64,000 nt of DNA, taken from positions 1 to 64,000 of the forward strand of contig JBJXFQ010000130.1 in NCBI GenBank assembly GCA_046155605.1, given 5' to 3'. Both the position numbers and the translations under genes were made by a program. Origin of the DNA: JAEUIZ01 sp046155605. Lineage in GTDB: Bacteria; Planctomycetota; Phycisphaerae; Phycisphaerales; UBA1924. The notes under the pieces were generated by a model. That model was given only the letters and a program-made list of their open reading frames with translations. It was not told where the DNA came from and did no database searches. Positions 1 through 8,024 of the stretch are shown one piece after another (the first letter of the stretch is position 1; the number at the start of each line of letters is the position of its first letter).

Positions 1-125
1 CTGCCGCACCAGGGACGCGCTCTGGAACGCCATGCGATCGGTGCTCGCCGCCGTCACGCCTTCAGACGCCGCCAACTGCTTCAAGCACTGCGGGTACTCG
101 CTACGCGAAAGATGAAACCGCTCTA
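1..125 (+). mobile_element. Right end of an IS630-like insertion element
   Basis: The left edge holds the last codons of a transposase (stop at 113-115) and about 10 more bases up to a CTAG at 123-126. Immediately after it an unrelated Kelch-type reading frame resumes. IS630-family elements are known to insert at CTAG and duplicate the TA, so this junction is where such an element would end. The terminal inverted repeat cannot be checked because the other end lies outside the window. Confidence 0.6.
2..115 (+). CDS. IS630-like transposase, C-terminal fragment
   Basis: Only the last 37 codons are in the window. They read LWNAMRSVLAAVTP followed by DAANCFKHCGYSLRER and a stop. The (N)CF+HCGY motif at the extreme C-terminus is typical of IS630/Tc1-mariner-like DDE transposases of the DDE_3 type. 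The gene is open at the window edge, so whether it is intact upstream is unknown. The call rests on this short motif and on the CTAG junction just downstream. Confidence 0.6.
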   Translation, partial: CRTRDALWNAMRSVLAAVTPSDAANCFKHCGYSLRER

Positions 126-497
126 GACGGAACTTACAACGGTCAGACTTGGGAGTGGGACGGTATAGCGTGGACGCAGCGGTCGGTTCTTGGCCCCTCG
201 CCGCGGTACGACCACGCGATGGCTTATGACGCGATGCGCGGAATGACTGTCCTCTTTGGTGGAGTTGACGTTGCCGGAGACAACGGTGACACGTGGGGCC
301 TTCGCGTCTCCTGCTACCCCAACTGCGACGGCAGCACAGCCAACCCCATCCTCAACGTCAACGACTTCGTCTGCTTCGGCAACCGCTTCGCCGAGGGCTC
401 GCCCTACGCCAACTGCGACGGCTCGACCGCGCCGCCGATCCTGAACGTCAGCGACTACATCTGCTTCCTCAACGCGTTCGCTGCCGGCTGCCCGTGA
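126..497 (+). pseudogene. Kelch-repeat protein with dockerin-like tail, 5' part cut off by the IS element
   Basis: From about 126 the frame reads GTYNGQTWEWDG, then GPSPRYDHAMAYD and TVLFGG. This is the Trp/Gly-rich signature of a Kelch or galactose-oxidase-like beta-propeller blade. It is followed by two dockerin-like repeats (CYPNCDGST, then YANCDGST) ending FAAGCP. The upstream blades are missing because a transposase end abuts the frame at a CTAG. An ATG at 219 could restart translation but would give only 92 residues without a signal peptide. The original product was probably an exported propeller protein. Confidence 0.7.
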
Positions 498-547
498 CGA
501 TCGCGGGGGGGGGGCGGCGTGGTGAATGCGCCCGCTACCCTCTTCGC

Positions 548-1213
548 ATGGCCCGTCGGCAACTCCACGATCAATACTTCAAGAAGGCCAAGGCCGAGGG
601 CTATCTCGCGCGCTCCGCCTACAAACTCATCGAGATCAACGAGCGCAAGCGGCTCTTCGGCCCGGGCGATCGCGTGCTCGACCTCGGGTGCGCCCCCGGC
701 GCGTGGGTGCAGGTCGCGCTCAAGGCCGTCGGGTCGCGCGGCGTCGTCGTGGGGATCGATCTGAAGGACGCCCGCGAGGTCGCAGGGCCAAACGCCCACA
801 TCCTCCGTGGCGACATCTACGCCACGCCCGCAAGCGCCCTGACCATGCCCGCCGGCGGGCTCTTCCATGCCGTCCTCTCCGACATGGCCCCCGACACCAC
901 GGGCCACGGGGACCATTTCCTGTCGGTGCGGCTCTGCCGACGCGCGCTCGATCTGCTGCCCGATCTGCTCCGGCCCGGCGGTAACTTCTGCATGAAGGTC
1001 TTCGAGGGCGAGGAGTATCCGGCGCTGCTCCGCGACATCGCCGCGATGTTTGACGCCGCCAAGGGCTTCAAGCCCAAAGCCAGCCGCGACATTTCGTGCG
1101 AGATGTATGTCGTGGCGCACGGGTATCGCGCGCCGCGCGCCGCGCCCCGACCCGCGGCCACCAGCGCGGCCATCGCGACGCCCGGTGGCGGAGGTGGGAG
1201 GGGCGGCGCGTGA
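548..1213 (+). CDS. rlmE: 23S rRNA 2'-O-methyltransferase RlmE (FtsJ/RrmJ)
   Basis: The 221-residue protein belongs to the FtsJ family, which methylates the ribose of U2552 in 23S rRNA late in 50S assembly, using S-adenosylmethionine. The SAM-binding motif VLDLGCAPGAW lies at residues 43-53. The catalytic tetrad can be read as K26, D112 (in LSDMAP), K150 (in MKVFEG) and E185 (in SCEMYVV), with spacing close to the E. coli K-D-K-E set. The start at ATG 548 puts the usual AYKL segment near the N-terminus. The tail after residue 195 is Pro/Ala/Arg/Gly-rich and not part of the fold. The stop overlaps the next gene's GTG by 4 bases. Confidence 0.93.
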   Translation: MARRQLHDQYFKKAKAEGYLARSAYKLIEINERKRLFGPGDRVLDLGCAPGAWVQVALKAVGSRGVVVGIDLKDAREVAGPNAHILRGDIYATPASALTMPAGGLFHAVLSDMAPDTTGHGDHFLSVRLCRRALDLLPDLLRPGGNFCMKVFEGEEYPALLRDIAAMFDAAKGFKPKASRDISCEMYVVAHGYRAPRAAPRPAATSAAIATPGGGGGRGGA

Positions 1214-3168
1214 CGCTCTTGACGCCGCTGCCCGCGATCATCGCCGCGGCCATCGCTGTCCCCGCGCTCCTCGCGCTCTACTTCCTCAAACTCCGCCGCA
1301 AGTCCATCCGCGTCAGTTCGATCCTGCTGTGGGAGCGGGCCGAGCGTGACACCGAGGTCAACGTCCCGTTCCGCATGATCCGCCCGTCGTGGCTGCTCGC
1401 GATGCAACTGCTCGCGCTCGCGCTGCTGCTCTTGGCGCTGGGACGGCCGGTCATCCATTCCGGCGCGACGCCTGCCGAACGCACGATCATTGTCATCGAT
1501 CGCTCGGCCTCGATGTCGGCGAGCGCCTCGCCGGGCGCGCCAACGCGACTCGCGCAGGCGCTCGTGCGAGCCCGCGCCGCCGTGCGCGCCGCGCCTTCGG
1601 GCGCGCGCGTCGGAGTCATCTCCTTTGCCGCCACGGCCCGCGTCGAATGCGACCTCACGCCCGATCGTGCCCGCGCGCTCGATGCCATCGCCGCCATCAG
1701 GCCCACCGACCAGGCCGGCGCGCCGGCGGCGGCCCTCGCGCTCGCGGCCGATGCGCTCTCCGCCGCCGAGGACGACGGACCACGGCCTAGCGGCGCGGTG
1801 GTGCTCGTGACCGATGCGACGCCGACCGACCTCACGGCGCGGGTTGCCGACGCGCCGGTTCGCGCCATCCTCGTCGGCGACGACGCCGCGGAGAACCTCG
1901 GCATCGTCGCCCTGGCGGCGCGACGGGACGACGCCGATCCAGTGATGGTCCGCGTGCTCGCGCGCGTGGCAACGATGTCATCGACACCAACGCTCGTGAC
2001 GGTCCGCGTGCTGCTTGACGGCAGGGAAGCCGATTCGCGCGCGGTGGAAGTGATGCCGATCAGCGAAGCCAATCCCGGCGGCGATTCGCTGACGTTCTCG
2101 CTCCCCACGCGCGAGGGCGGAGTGCTGACGGTGCGGCTCGATCGTGCCGACGCGCTCGCGGCGGATAACGAGGCGTCCGTCGTCCTCGCCACCACCAGCA
2201 AGCCGCGCGTGGTCGTCGTGATTCCCGACGGCGAGCCCGCGGCATCGGCGTGGATCATCACCGAGGTGCTCGAGGCGCTAGCGCTCCCCACGCGGGTGGT
2301 CTCGCAGGCGGCCTATCAAGGCGACCAGCCGCCGGCGGAACTCGTCATCTTTGATCGCACGTCCCCCGGATCGCTGCCGCCATGTGCGTCGCTGAGCCTC
2401 GGGCGCGGCGTGCCGGGGTTGCAACTGCGCGGCGTGAACGACGCGACCGGAACACGCTCCGGCGGGCGAGTGCTCTCGTGGCGACGCGATCATCCGCTGC
2501 TCCGCGGCGTCTCGCTCGACGGCGTCTATGTCGCGCGATCGTTGCCATGGGCCGATCAGCCGCGAGCCGAACTTGTCACCGGCCCCGACGGGCCGCTGAT
2601 CGCCCTCACCGAAGACCACGCGCGCCGAGTCGTGGTCGCGTTCGAGCCGGCGCAATCGAACTGGCCCCTGACGGCGGGCTTTTCCGTGTTTATCGCTTCG
2701 GCGGTTGACTATCTCACGCTGCGCGCCAGCCGCGACGCGGGGTCGAGCGCGCGAACCAGCGAGTCCTCCGAACTCATCATCCCCGCCGATTCGCCGCGAA
2801 GACTGACGTTGGTCGGTCCGGAGCGTGTGGACCTCTCGGCGGTCCCGCGGGTGCCGCGCGAGAGCGGACGGACGAGTCTGGCGCTCGCGCCGCTCGAACG
2901 CGCGGGTATCTATCGCGCCGAGGGCGCGCCGGGCGTGCTTCACGCGGTCAATCTCGTGAACCTCGGCGAGACGCTGCTGTCGGCGGGCGATGTCCCAACT
3001 GAACAAACCGCGGGCGCGTCTCGGACGCTCTCGGAATCGAGCGCTGCTTCCTCGCGGCGCTCGGCGCGGCGAAACGAACCCGTGGAACTCCTCCCCTGGC
3101 TCCTGCTCGCCGTCCTCGTCCTCACGACTGTCGAGTACGCGCTCAGCGCCCGCCGGTTGCGGGCGTAG
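1210..3168 (+). CDS. BatA-like membrane protein with von Willebrand factor A domain
   Basis: The GTG start overlaps the rlmE stop (GTGA), so the two are probably cotranscribed. The 652-residue protein begins with two membrane segments around a LYFLKLRRK motif typical of the aerotolerance-regulator N-terminal (BatA) domain. A vWA domain follows, with the metal-site motif DRSAS near residue 97. A long extracytoplasmic part and a final membrane segment (LLPWLLLAVLVLTT) end at a basic tail. Relatives usually sit in MoxR/BatA-type operons; no MoxR ATPase is next to this one. Its exact partner is unknown. Confidence 0.8.
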   Translation: MTLLTPLPAIIAAAIAVPALLALYFLKLRRKSIRVSSILLWERAERDTEVNVPFRMIRPSWLLAMQLLALALLLLALGRPVIHSGATPAERTIIVIDRSASMSASASPGAPTRLAQALVRARAAVRAAPSGARVGVISFAATARVECDLTPDRARALDAIAAIRPTDQAGAPAAALALAADALSAAEDDGPRPSGAVVLVTDATPTDLTARVADAPVRAILVGDDAAENLGIVALAARRDDADPVMVRVLARVATMSSTPTLVTVRVLLDGREADSRAVEVMPISEANPGGDSLTFSLPTREGGVLTVRLDRADALAADNEASVVLATTSKPRVVVVIPDGEPAASAWIITEVLEALALPTRVVSQAAYQGDQPPAELVIFDRTSPGSLPPCASLSLGRGVPGLQLRGVNDATGTRSGGRVLSWRRDHPLLRGVSLDGVYVARSLPWADQPRAELVTGPDGPLIALTEDHARRVVVAFEPAQSNWPLTAGFSVFIASAVDYLTLRASRDAGSSARTSESSELIIPADSPRRLTLVGPERVDLSAVPRVPRESGRTSLALAPLERAGIYRAEGAPGVLHAVNLVNLGETLLSAGDVPTEQTAGASRTLSESSAASSRRSARRNEPVELLPWLLLAVLVLTTVEYALSARRLRA

Positions 3169-3236
3169 TCGCGGCCATGACCCCGGCGGGCAATCCGCGC
3201 GATACGCTTGCGCTCCGACTTTCATGGAGCATCGGC

Positions 3237-4184
3237 ATGACTCGCATCGTTCTGCTCGTTCTCGCCATGTGTTTGGCCGGCTGCGCGACGGCGACGCCCA
3301 AGGTTGCCGCGCCGGTGATCGAGCCGCGCGCGGTGGCGCTCTATGACGGCCGCACCGGCGCGCGGGTCGAATGGGAAGCGATGACGAGCGCGGTCAGCCA
3401 GGCCGACGTGCTGCTGATCGGCGAGAACCACGGGCACCCGCTGGGCTTGCCGTCTGCCGCGGCGCTGTGGGACGACGTGCTGTCGCGCTCCGATCGCGCG
3501 GTGCTGGCGCTCGAGTTTGTCGAGCGGCACGAGCAGGCCGATCTCGACGACTATCTGGCGGGCATCACGGACGAGGCGGCGTTCACGAAGGCCGCCAATC
3601 GCTCGCCGGGCAACTATCCGCCGGCCCACCGCGCGATGGTTGAAGCGGCGAAGAAGGCAAAGCGGCCCGTGATTGCCGCCAACGCGCCGCGCCGGTATGT
3701 ACGGCTGGCGCGCACGAGCGGGTACGACCGTCTGGCGTCGCTGACGCCGGAACAGCGGCGGCTCTTCCGCATTCCGGACGCGCTGCCGACGGGAAAGTAT
3801 CGCGAGGAGTTCGATAAGGTGATGTCGCCGATGACGCACACGCCGGCGGTCTCGATGACGAGCACGCAGGCCCCGCCGCCCGAGAGCGAGTCGGCGCGGC
3901 GGGCGCGGCTCGACTCGACGTTCCGCTCGCAATCGCTGTGGGATTGGACAATGGCGGAGTCGGTGGCCGGGGCGATGGCGCAGGGCGGGCCGGTGGTGCT
4001 CGTCGTCGGGCGATTCCATGTCGATCACGAGGGCGGGCTGGTGCAGGCGCTGCGGGCGATGCGACCGGCGGCACGGGTGGTGGTCCTTTCTTATGTTAAT
4101 GCCGCAGTGCCGTCGGCGCTCGCGGAGACGGATCGCGGTCGCGCGGATTTCGTGGCGTATGTGGGGCCGAGCGCGCCGGAATAG
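3237..4184 (+). CDS. ChaN-like (DUF399) lipoprotein
   Basis: The start at ATG 3237 gives a lipoprotein signal, MTRIVLLVLAMCLAGCAT, with lipobox LAGC; the upstream in-frame ATG at 3177 would add 20 residues before it. The mature part contains DVLLIGENHGHPLG and LALEFVERHEQ, the hallmarks of the ChaN/haem-cofactor-binding family (PF04187). A C-terminal VVGRFHVDHEGG supplies further conserved His residues. Family members are outer-membrane lipoproteins proposed to bind haem or metals. Total length 315 residues. It converges tail-to-tail with the terminase gene, 3 bases away. Confidence 0.82.
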   Translation: MTRIVLLVLAMCLAGCATATPKVAAPVIEPRAVALYDGRTGARVEWEAMTSAVSQADVLLIGENHGHPLGLPSAAALWDDVLSRSDRAVLALEFVERHEQADLDDYLAGITDEAAFTKAANRSPGNYPPAHRAMVEAAKKAKRPVIAANAPRRYVRLARTSGYDRLASLTPEQRRLFRIPDALPTGKYREEFDKVMSPMTHTPAVSMTSTQAPPPESESARRARLDSTFRSQSLWDWTMAESVAGAMAQGGPVVLVVGRFHVDHEGGLVQALRAMRPAARVVVLSYVNAAVPSALAETDRGRADFVAYVGPSAPE

Positions 4185-4187
4185 CGC

Positions 4188-5672
4188 TCAGGAGTAGAGT
4201 CGTTCATCGGTTCTTCCCGGTCGATCGAGATTGAGGATCATGTAGCGCAGGGCGTCGGCGGCGTGGTCCGGGCCGTCCTTGACGGGCGTGTCGCTCTCGG
4301 GCCGGCTCGAGTCGTAGTGGTAGGACTCCAGCGCCTCGATCAGTTTCTCGCAGCGGCGATGGAGGACAAGCCGGGGCGGTGAGCCGTCGGCGGGGCGCAG
4401 CCGCGCGCGGACGAGTTCGATGCCCTCGTGGATGGCGCTGGATCGCGCGCGGACGACGTATCCCGCCCCACGGATCGCGCCGGCGCAACTCACGCCCGTC
4501 TGCTCGTTGCGCTGCTGGCCCGCGGGATCGACCCCGATCCACGATGGCTTGGGCCAGCGCGAGGCGGCGATGGCGGCGATGTGATCGTCGAGGACTCGCT
4601 CGGCGATCACGCGCTCATCGACGACGACGACGCGACCATCGGCGGTGACGAGCGCCCACAGGATCGCGGTGGGCGAGCGGAAGCCGAAGTCCATGCCGAC
4701 GATCCAGAGCGCGGCCTCGGGCTCGGCATCGACGACGTGGGCGGCGCGATCGAACTCGGCGTAGACGGAATCGCCGCGCGAGGGACGCTGGCAGAGCATC
4801 TCGGCCTCCCACGTCTGCCGCGAGACGCGGGCCTTCATCGCGAGGGCGTCGGCGACCTCGACGTGGCCGGAGGCGGCGGGCTCCTTGGCGCGTCCGCCGC
4901 ATTCGAGCCAAAGGGGGCACTCGCCGTCGGCATTCTGCGGTTCATTCGGTGCGTTTCGGCATCGGTGCTCCTCGCCGCAAAGCGCCAGCACATCAACGAC
5001 GCCCCAGCGGAAGACGCGACGGCCCGAGGCACTGGCGTCGCGCACGATCCGGGCCATCAACCCATGCGGGACGTGCATGGTCGAGAAGCACTCGACGCTC
5101 CCGCGCACGAGCCGCCCGCCGAGGCGCTCGGAGCGCGTGGTGAGTTGAGCAGCCTCGAAGATCTCGGGCTTGAAGAGTTCGACCTCGTCGCAGCGGAGTT
5201 TGTGGACGCGCGTGCCGCGGACGGAGGAGGGCGACTGGGCGAGGAGTTCGGCGGCGGAGCCGTTGTCGAGCATCAGGCGGCGCGCCGTGACGCGGCCTCG
5301 GAGGCGTGCGTGGAGCGCGGGGCGATCGAAGAGCGCGCGGAGGTGGCCGTACATGCGGGCGGATTGCTCGAGCGACCCGCCAAGGAGGCGGACCTCGACG
5401 CCGGGCTTGAAGAGGAGGTCGAGCGCTGTGGCGACGGCGGCAAGGAGGGTTTTGCCGCTGCCTCGCGCCGCCCAGACGACGCAGTCGGGGCTGAGCGAGA
5501 TCGCGCCGTGCTCGTCGCGGCCTTCGAAGAAGGAGTGACAGAGGAAGTCGAAGGGCGAGGTGCCGCGCGGCTGGCGCGCGAGGCGGAGGCCGAGTTGGTC
5601 GGCGACAAAGGCGTGGAGCGAGTCGGGCGAGGCGGGCTCGATGAGCGGGCGAGAGTCGTTGGAGTCGGGCAT
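4188..5672 (-). CDS. Orphan phage-type terminase large subunit
   Basis: This 494-residue protein has both halves of a packaging terminase. The ATPase half has Walker A ARGSGKT near residue 65 and Walker B RCDEVELF. The RNase H-like nuclease half shows the metal-site series VGMDFGFRSP, GVDPAGQQ and DGPDHAADALRY. All motifs look intact. The start at ATG 5672 (MPDSNDSRP) lies inside the upstream GNAT reading frame, which runs another 400 bases in a different phase. No portal, capsid or tail genes are nearby. It could be a domesticated terminase, part of a small mobile cassette, or a prophage remnant. Confidence 0.85.
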   Translation of the reverse strand: MPDSNDSRPLIEPASPDSLHAFVADQLGLRLARQPRGTSPFDFLCHSFFEGRDEHGAISLSPDCVVWAARGSGKTLLAAVATALDLLFKPGVEVRLLGGSLEQSARMYGHLRALFDRPALHARLRGRVTARRLMLDNGSAAELLAQSPSSVRGTRVHKLRCDEVELFKPEIFEAAQLTTRSERLGGRLVRGSVECFSTMHVPHGLMARIVRDASASGRRVFRWGVVDVLALCGEEHRCRNAPNEPQNADGECPLWLECGGRAKEPAASGHVEVADALAMKARVSRQTWEAEMLCQRPSRGDSVYAEFDRAAHVVDAEPEAALWIVGMDFGFRSPTAILWALVTADGRVVVVDERVIAERVLDDHIAAIAASRWPKPSWIGVDPAGQQRNEQTGVSCAGAIRGAGYVVRARSSAIHEGIELVRARLRPADGSPPRLVLHRRCEKLIEALESYHYDSSRPESDTPVKDGPDHAADALRYMILNLDRPGRTDERLYS

Positions 5673-6439
5673 GAGTTGTCCCCCAGAGGCGGCGCAGGCC
5701 CGGAGTGCCGCGCGGGCCTTTCTCGCGGGGGGGACCACGTGAAAGCGATGGGTGTACCGCTGAGCCGGCGCGCGGCGAGGCGCGCGAGCGTTGCGGGCGA
5801 GTCGTTGGCGTGGCGGCGCGTCGTGCGTGAGGCCGCGGCCCAGGCGCGGAGGGCGCGCACGAGCACGGCGGGCAGCGGACGCGAACGCAGCAGCGACCAC
5901 GGCGAGCGACGACATTCGGAAAGCCGGCGCAGCAGGCGGGAATCGGCCGCGGAACGCGGGATCGCGTGCGGGGTCATGCCCGCGGCGGCGAAGAAGGGGC
6001 ACGCGGCGGCCATCACGGCGACGGCCTCGGTGCGCGGCGTCTGTGGGCGCGCGAGGTAGGCCTCGACGAGCCGGCGCGCAAGCCCGATGCCGCGAAAGCG
6101 CGGATCGACCACGACGCGAGAGATGACGCGGACCTCGCGATTGAGCCGGCGCGCGACGCGGGCGCGGCCGAGGCGAGGCGCGTCGTATCGATCCGGCCAG
6201 GCGGCGCGGCGCCAGGGGCCTTCGAGGGTGGGGTGCGAGGCGACGAGGACGCCGGCGAGCGTGCCACACGGCGCGACGGCGCGGAGAATGCGGGCGAAGG
6301 TGCCGGGGCGTGCGGCGCGGTAGTGGAGGTGGGCGAGCGCGGCGTAGTCGGCGTGTGTGCCGGGCTCGATGCGGATAGCGTCGAGCGGATCGATGCCGGT
6401 GGGCGGCGTGGCGAGGAATCGGGCCGCGAGGGCGTTCAT
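5273..6439 (-). CDS. GNAT-type acyltransferase
   Basis: The N-terminal 180 residues form a GNAT fold: an early HADYAALAHLHYR segment, then VVVDPRFRGIGLARRLVEA, which is the acyl-CoA-binding motif A (R-x-x-G-x-G/A), and later FFAAAGM. The start ATG overlaps the stop of the ATPase gene by 4 bases, indicating coupled translation. The frame has no stop until 5273, 400 bases inside the terminase gene, and the last 130 codons give only Ser/Pro/Arg/Thr-rich shadow sequence. The true end is probably near 5670-5700, so a lost stop or an indel is likely. ABC-ATPase/acetyltransferase pairs are known as a fusion in COG2401; here they are separate genes. Confidence 0.7.
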   Translation of the reverse strand: MNALAARFLATPPTGIDPLDAIRIEPGTHADYAALAHLHYRAARPGTFARILRAVAPCGTLAGVLVASHPTLEGPWRRAAWPDRYDAPRLGRARVARRLNREVRVISRVVVDPRFRGIGLARRLVEAYLARPQTPRTEAVAVMAAACPFFAAAGMTPHAIPRSAADSRLLRRLSECRRSPWSLLRSRPLPAVLVRALRAWAAASRTTRRHANDSPATLARLAARRLSGTPIAFTWSPPRERPARHSGPAPPLGDNSCPTPTTLARSSSPPRPTRSTPLSPTNSASASRASRAAPRPSTSSVTPSSKAATSTARSRSAPTASSGRREAAAKPSLPPSPQRSTSSSSPASRSASLAGRSSNPPACTATSARSSIAPRSTHASEAASRRAA

Positions 6440-7104
6440 GCCGCGAGCCTTCGGATCAGGAGGCGCGGCGACGTGTCGAGCGGCTGCTCGAGGAGCACGT
6501 CGGGCGCGAGGTACTCGACGAGATCGTCGTGGGCGGTGGCGAGCACGAGGCGTGCGGCCGAGGCGCGGGCCCAGCGCGCGACGGTGCGGGCAAGGGCGAT
6601 GGCGGTGGTGCGGTCGAGGTTCGAGGCGAACTCGTCGGCCAGGAGCGTGCAGGGCGCGGGGTGGGCGTGGGCGGCGCGGGCCATGGCGAGGGCGAGGAGA
6701 GCGCGGGCGCGCTGGCCGTCGGAGAGCGAGAGGAGCGGGAGGGCGAACACGCGTGCTTCTCCGAGGCCGGCTCGGGCGAGGACGGACATGGCGGCCTCGA
6801 CAGTGCCCGGCATCAGATCGATGAGCGGACGGCGGCGCGCGCGCGCGGGCACGAGATCGAGGCCGACGTCGATCACTGGTCGGCGTGCGGCACGCAGCCT
6901 CTGGGCGAGCGCACGGAGGATCATGGACTTGCCGGAGCCGCTGGGACCGGTGACGAGGGCGATGGACCCGGGCTCGAGGATGTCGTCAAGGCTGATGGCC
7001 GCGGCGTGCGCGCGCCGACGGCGCTCGGGAGCGGCGTCGCGGAGGGAATCGGGCGTCAGGCCGTGGATCGCCAGGGCGCGGAGGGCGCGATCGGAGAGGT
7101 TCAT
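6436..7104 (-). CDS. ABC-type ATPase paired with the GNAT gene
   Basis: The 222-residue soluble ATPase has Walker A GPSGSGKS, an ABC signature LSDGQRARALLALAMA, Walker B LLADEFASNLDR and an H-loop ATAHDD. It has no membrane segments, and no permease gene is nearby, so it is not a typical transporter subunit. It overlaps its neighbours on both sides by 4 bases (ATGA at 7101 and 6436). The combination ABC-ATPase plus GNAT recalls COG2401, an ATPase fused to an acetyltransferase domain. The substrate is unknown; acting on DNA or nucleoprotein is possible given the terminase downstream, but this is inference. Confidence 0.8.
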   Translation of the reverse strand: MNLSDRALRALAIHGLTPDSLRDAAPERRRRAHAAAISLDDILEPGSIALVTGPSGSGKSMILRALAQRLRAARRPVIDVGLDLVPARARRRPLIDLMPGTVEAAMSVLARAGLGEARVFALPLLSLSDGQRARALLALAMARAAHAHPAPCTLLADEFASNLDRTTAIALARTVARWARASAARLVLATAHDDLVEYLAPDVLLEQPLDTSPRLLIRRLAA

Positions 7105-7559
7105 GCGGCCTCCCTTGGCGTGGCGGAGACGGTGGTGGCGGCGGTGGCGAGCGCGAGGACCGCGGCGTGCGCGGCGCGGACGCTGTGGAGCGAGGTGCCG
7201 AGTTCGCGTGCGGCGGCACGGAGCGAGAGCCCGTGCAGGAAGCAGGCGGTGGCGACACGACGGAGCGGTGGCGGCCAGGCGCCGCCATGGCGGAGCACGA
7301 AGATAAAGGTGGTGCTGGTCATGCGTGTGATGAGGCGTCGGACGCGACGGCGGATGGCGCGATCGCCACCTGGCGGGAGGCCGAGGAGGATGGCGACTTC
7401 GCGGGCCGGTTTGCCGTCGCCGAGAATGGCGCGGATGAGGGCGGAGTCCTGAGGCGGGAGGGATTCGGCGCGGGAGAGGAGGACGTCGGTCATCTCGCGC
7501 TGTCGGCGAAGACGCTGGAAACCGGCGGGGTTCACGTCGGAGCGTGGCGGCTCGTGCAT
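7101..7559 (-). CDS. Small protein with two helix-turn-helix motifs, first gene of the terminase cassette
   Basis: The 152-residue product has a sigma-70 region-4-like segment (LPPQDSALIRAILGDGKPAREVAILLGL, quoted here in parts) and a second helix-turn-helix, GLSLRAAARELGTSLHSVRA, toward the C-terminus. The start at ATG 7559 is supported by an AAGGAGA ribosome site 7 bases upstream; the frame extends further up but with no better start. It overlaps the ATPase gene by 4 bases. Position at the head of an operon behind a sigma-70-like promoter suggests a DNA-binding role, possibly transcriptional control or the equivalent of a terminase small subunit. Confidence 0.65.
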   Translation of the reverse strand: MHEPPRSDVNPAGFQRLRRQREMTDVLLSRAESLPPQDSALIRAILGDGKPAREVAILLGLPPGGDRAIRRRVRRLITRMTSTTFIFVLRHGGAWPPPLRRVATACFLHGLSLRAAARELGTSLHSVRAAHAAVLALATAATTVSATPREAA

Positions 7560-7596
7560 TCTTTTTCTCCTTTTTTCGTGCGCTTGCTGAACAGTG

Positions 7597-7624
7597 AATA
7601 TACCAAACATAATCCGTTCATCAA
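7597..7624 (-). promoter_or_regulatory. Sigma-70-like promoter of the HTH/ATPase/GNAT/terminase operon
   Basis: On the minus strand TTGATG (7624-7619) is followed after 16 bases by TATATT (7602-7597). It lies 38 bases upstream of the ATG at 7559 in an AT-rich pocket unlike the surrounding GC-rich DNA. The 22-bp operator-like motif at 7600-7621 covers the spacer and both boxes in part, so a bound repressor would block it. Confidence 0.6.
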
Positions 7625-7650
7625 GGACGAAAACGTATTTTGTTTGGTAT
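7600..7650. promoter_or_regulatory. Inverted repeat ATACCAAAC / GTTTGGTAT and shared operator-like motif
   Basis: ATACCAAAC (7600-7608) and its exact reverse complement GTTTGGTAT (7642-7650) flank 33 bases containing the -35 box. The left arm begins a 22-bp motif, ATACC-N4-ATAATCCG-N2-CAT (7600-7621), that recurs at 8382-8403 in the promoter of the S24-type repressor gene. This makes it a good candidate operator for that repressor. Confidence 0.5.
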
Positions 7651-7697
7651 GTCACTCAAAGAGCGCACAACTGTGGTTGATGGCAAGAGAGGCAAGA

Positions 7698-8024
7698 TCA
7701 CCAAGTTAGGGGGGATCGGCGTTCCCAAGCGCGCCGGAGGTCGAGACGAGCGTCGGAGACCCAGCGGCGAAGGGTGCGAGAGCAGACGCCGGCGCTTGCT
7801 GCGACCTCGCTAATGGTGGCTCCGGCAAGGACATCGCGGATAGCGGTGCCATGGGTGGTGTCGCGGGCCCATCCGACGAGATACGCCTCGCACCATTCTG
7901 CCGTGGGAAGCGGGGCAAAGTCGGTGGAATGGAGCGAGTTTCGGCGAAGCAATGAAGCCGAGGCGTGTCGGTGGGAATCTTGGGTGTGCGAACCGATGCC
8001 AACGGGCGGATCGGCAAGTCTCAT
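7698..8024 (-). CDS. Small helix-turn-helix protein
   Basis: The 108-residue product ends with a clear helix-turn-helix, ATISEVAASAGVCSRTLRRW, followed by a basic tail. The start ATG 8024 has GGGAGG 8 bases upstream; an alternative ATG at 8048 lacks a ribosome site. It lies 138 bases before the next leftward gene, with a separate promoter between them. It may be a DNA-recognition subunit (for example terminase-small-subunit-like) or a regulator of the cassette. The family is not recognised with certainty. Confidence 0.6.
   Translation of the reverse strand: MRLADPPVGIGSHTQDSHRHASASLLRRNSLHSTDFAPLPTAEWCEAYLVGWARDTTHGTAIRDVLAGATISEVAASAGVCSRTLRRWVSDARLDLRRAWERRSPLTW

Noticed and set aside
4428..7306. 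Long plus-strand ORFs opposite the terminase cassette
   Set aside because: They are antisense shadows of GC-rich codons; the minus-strand frames carry all recognisable motifs.
7649..7813. Short plus-strand ORF (MSLKERTTVVDGKRGK...) starting in the operator region
   Set aside because: It has no ribosome site, runs antisense to the HTH gene and has no recognisable motif.
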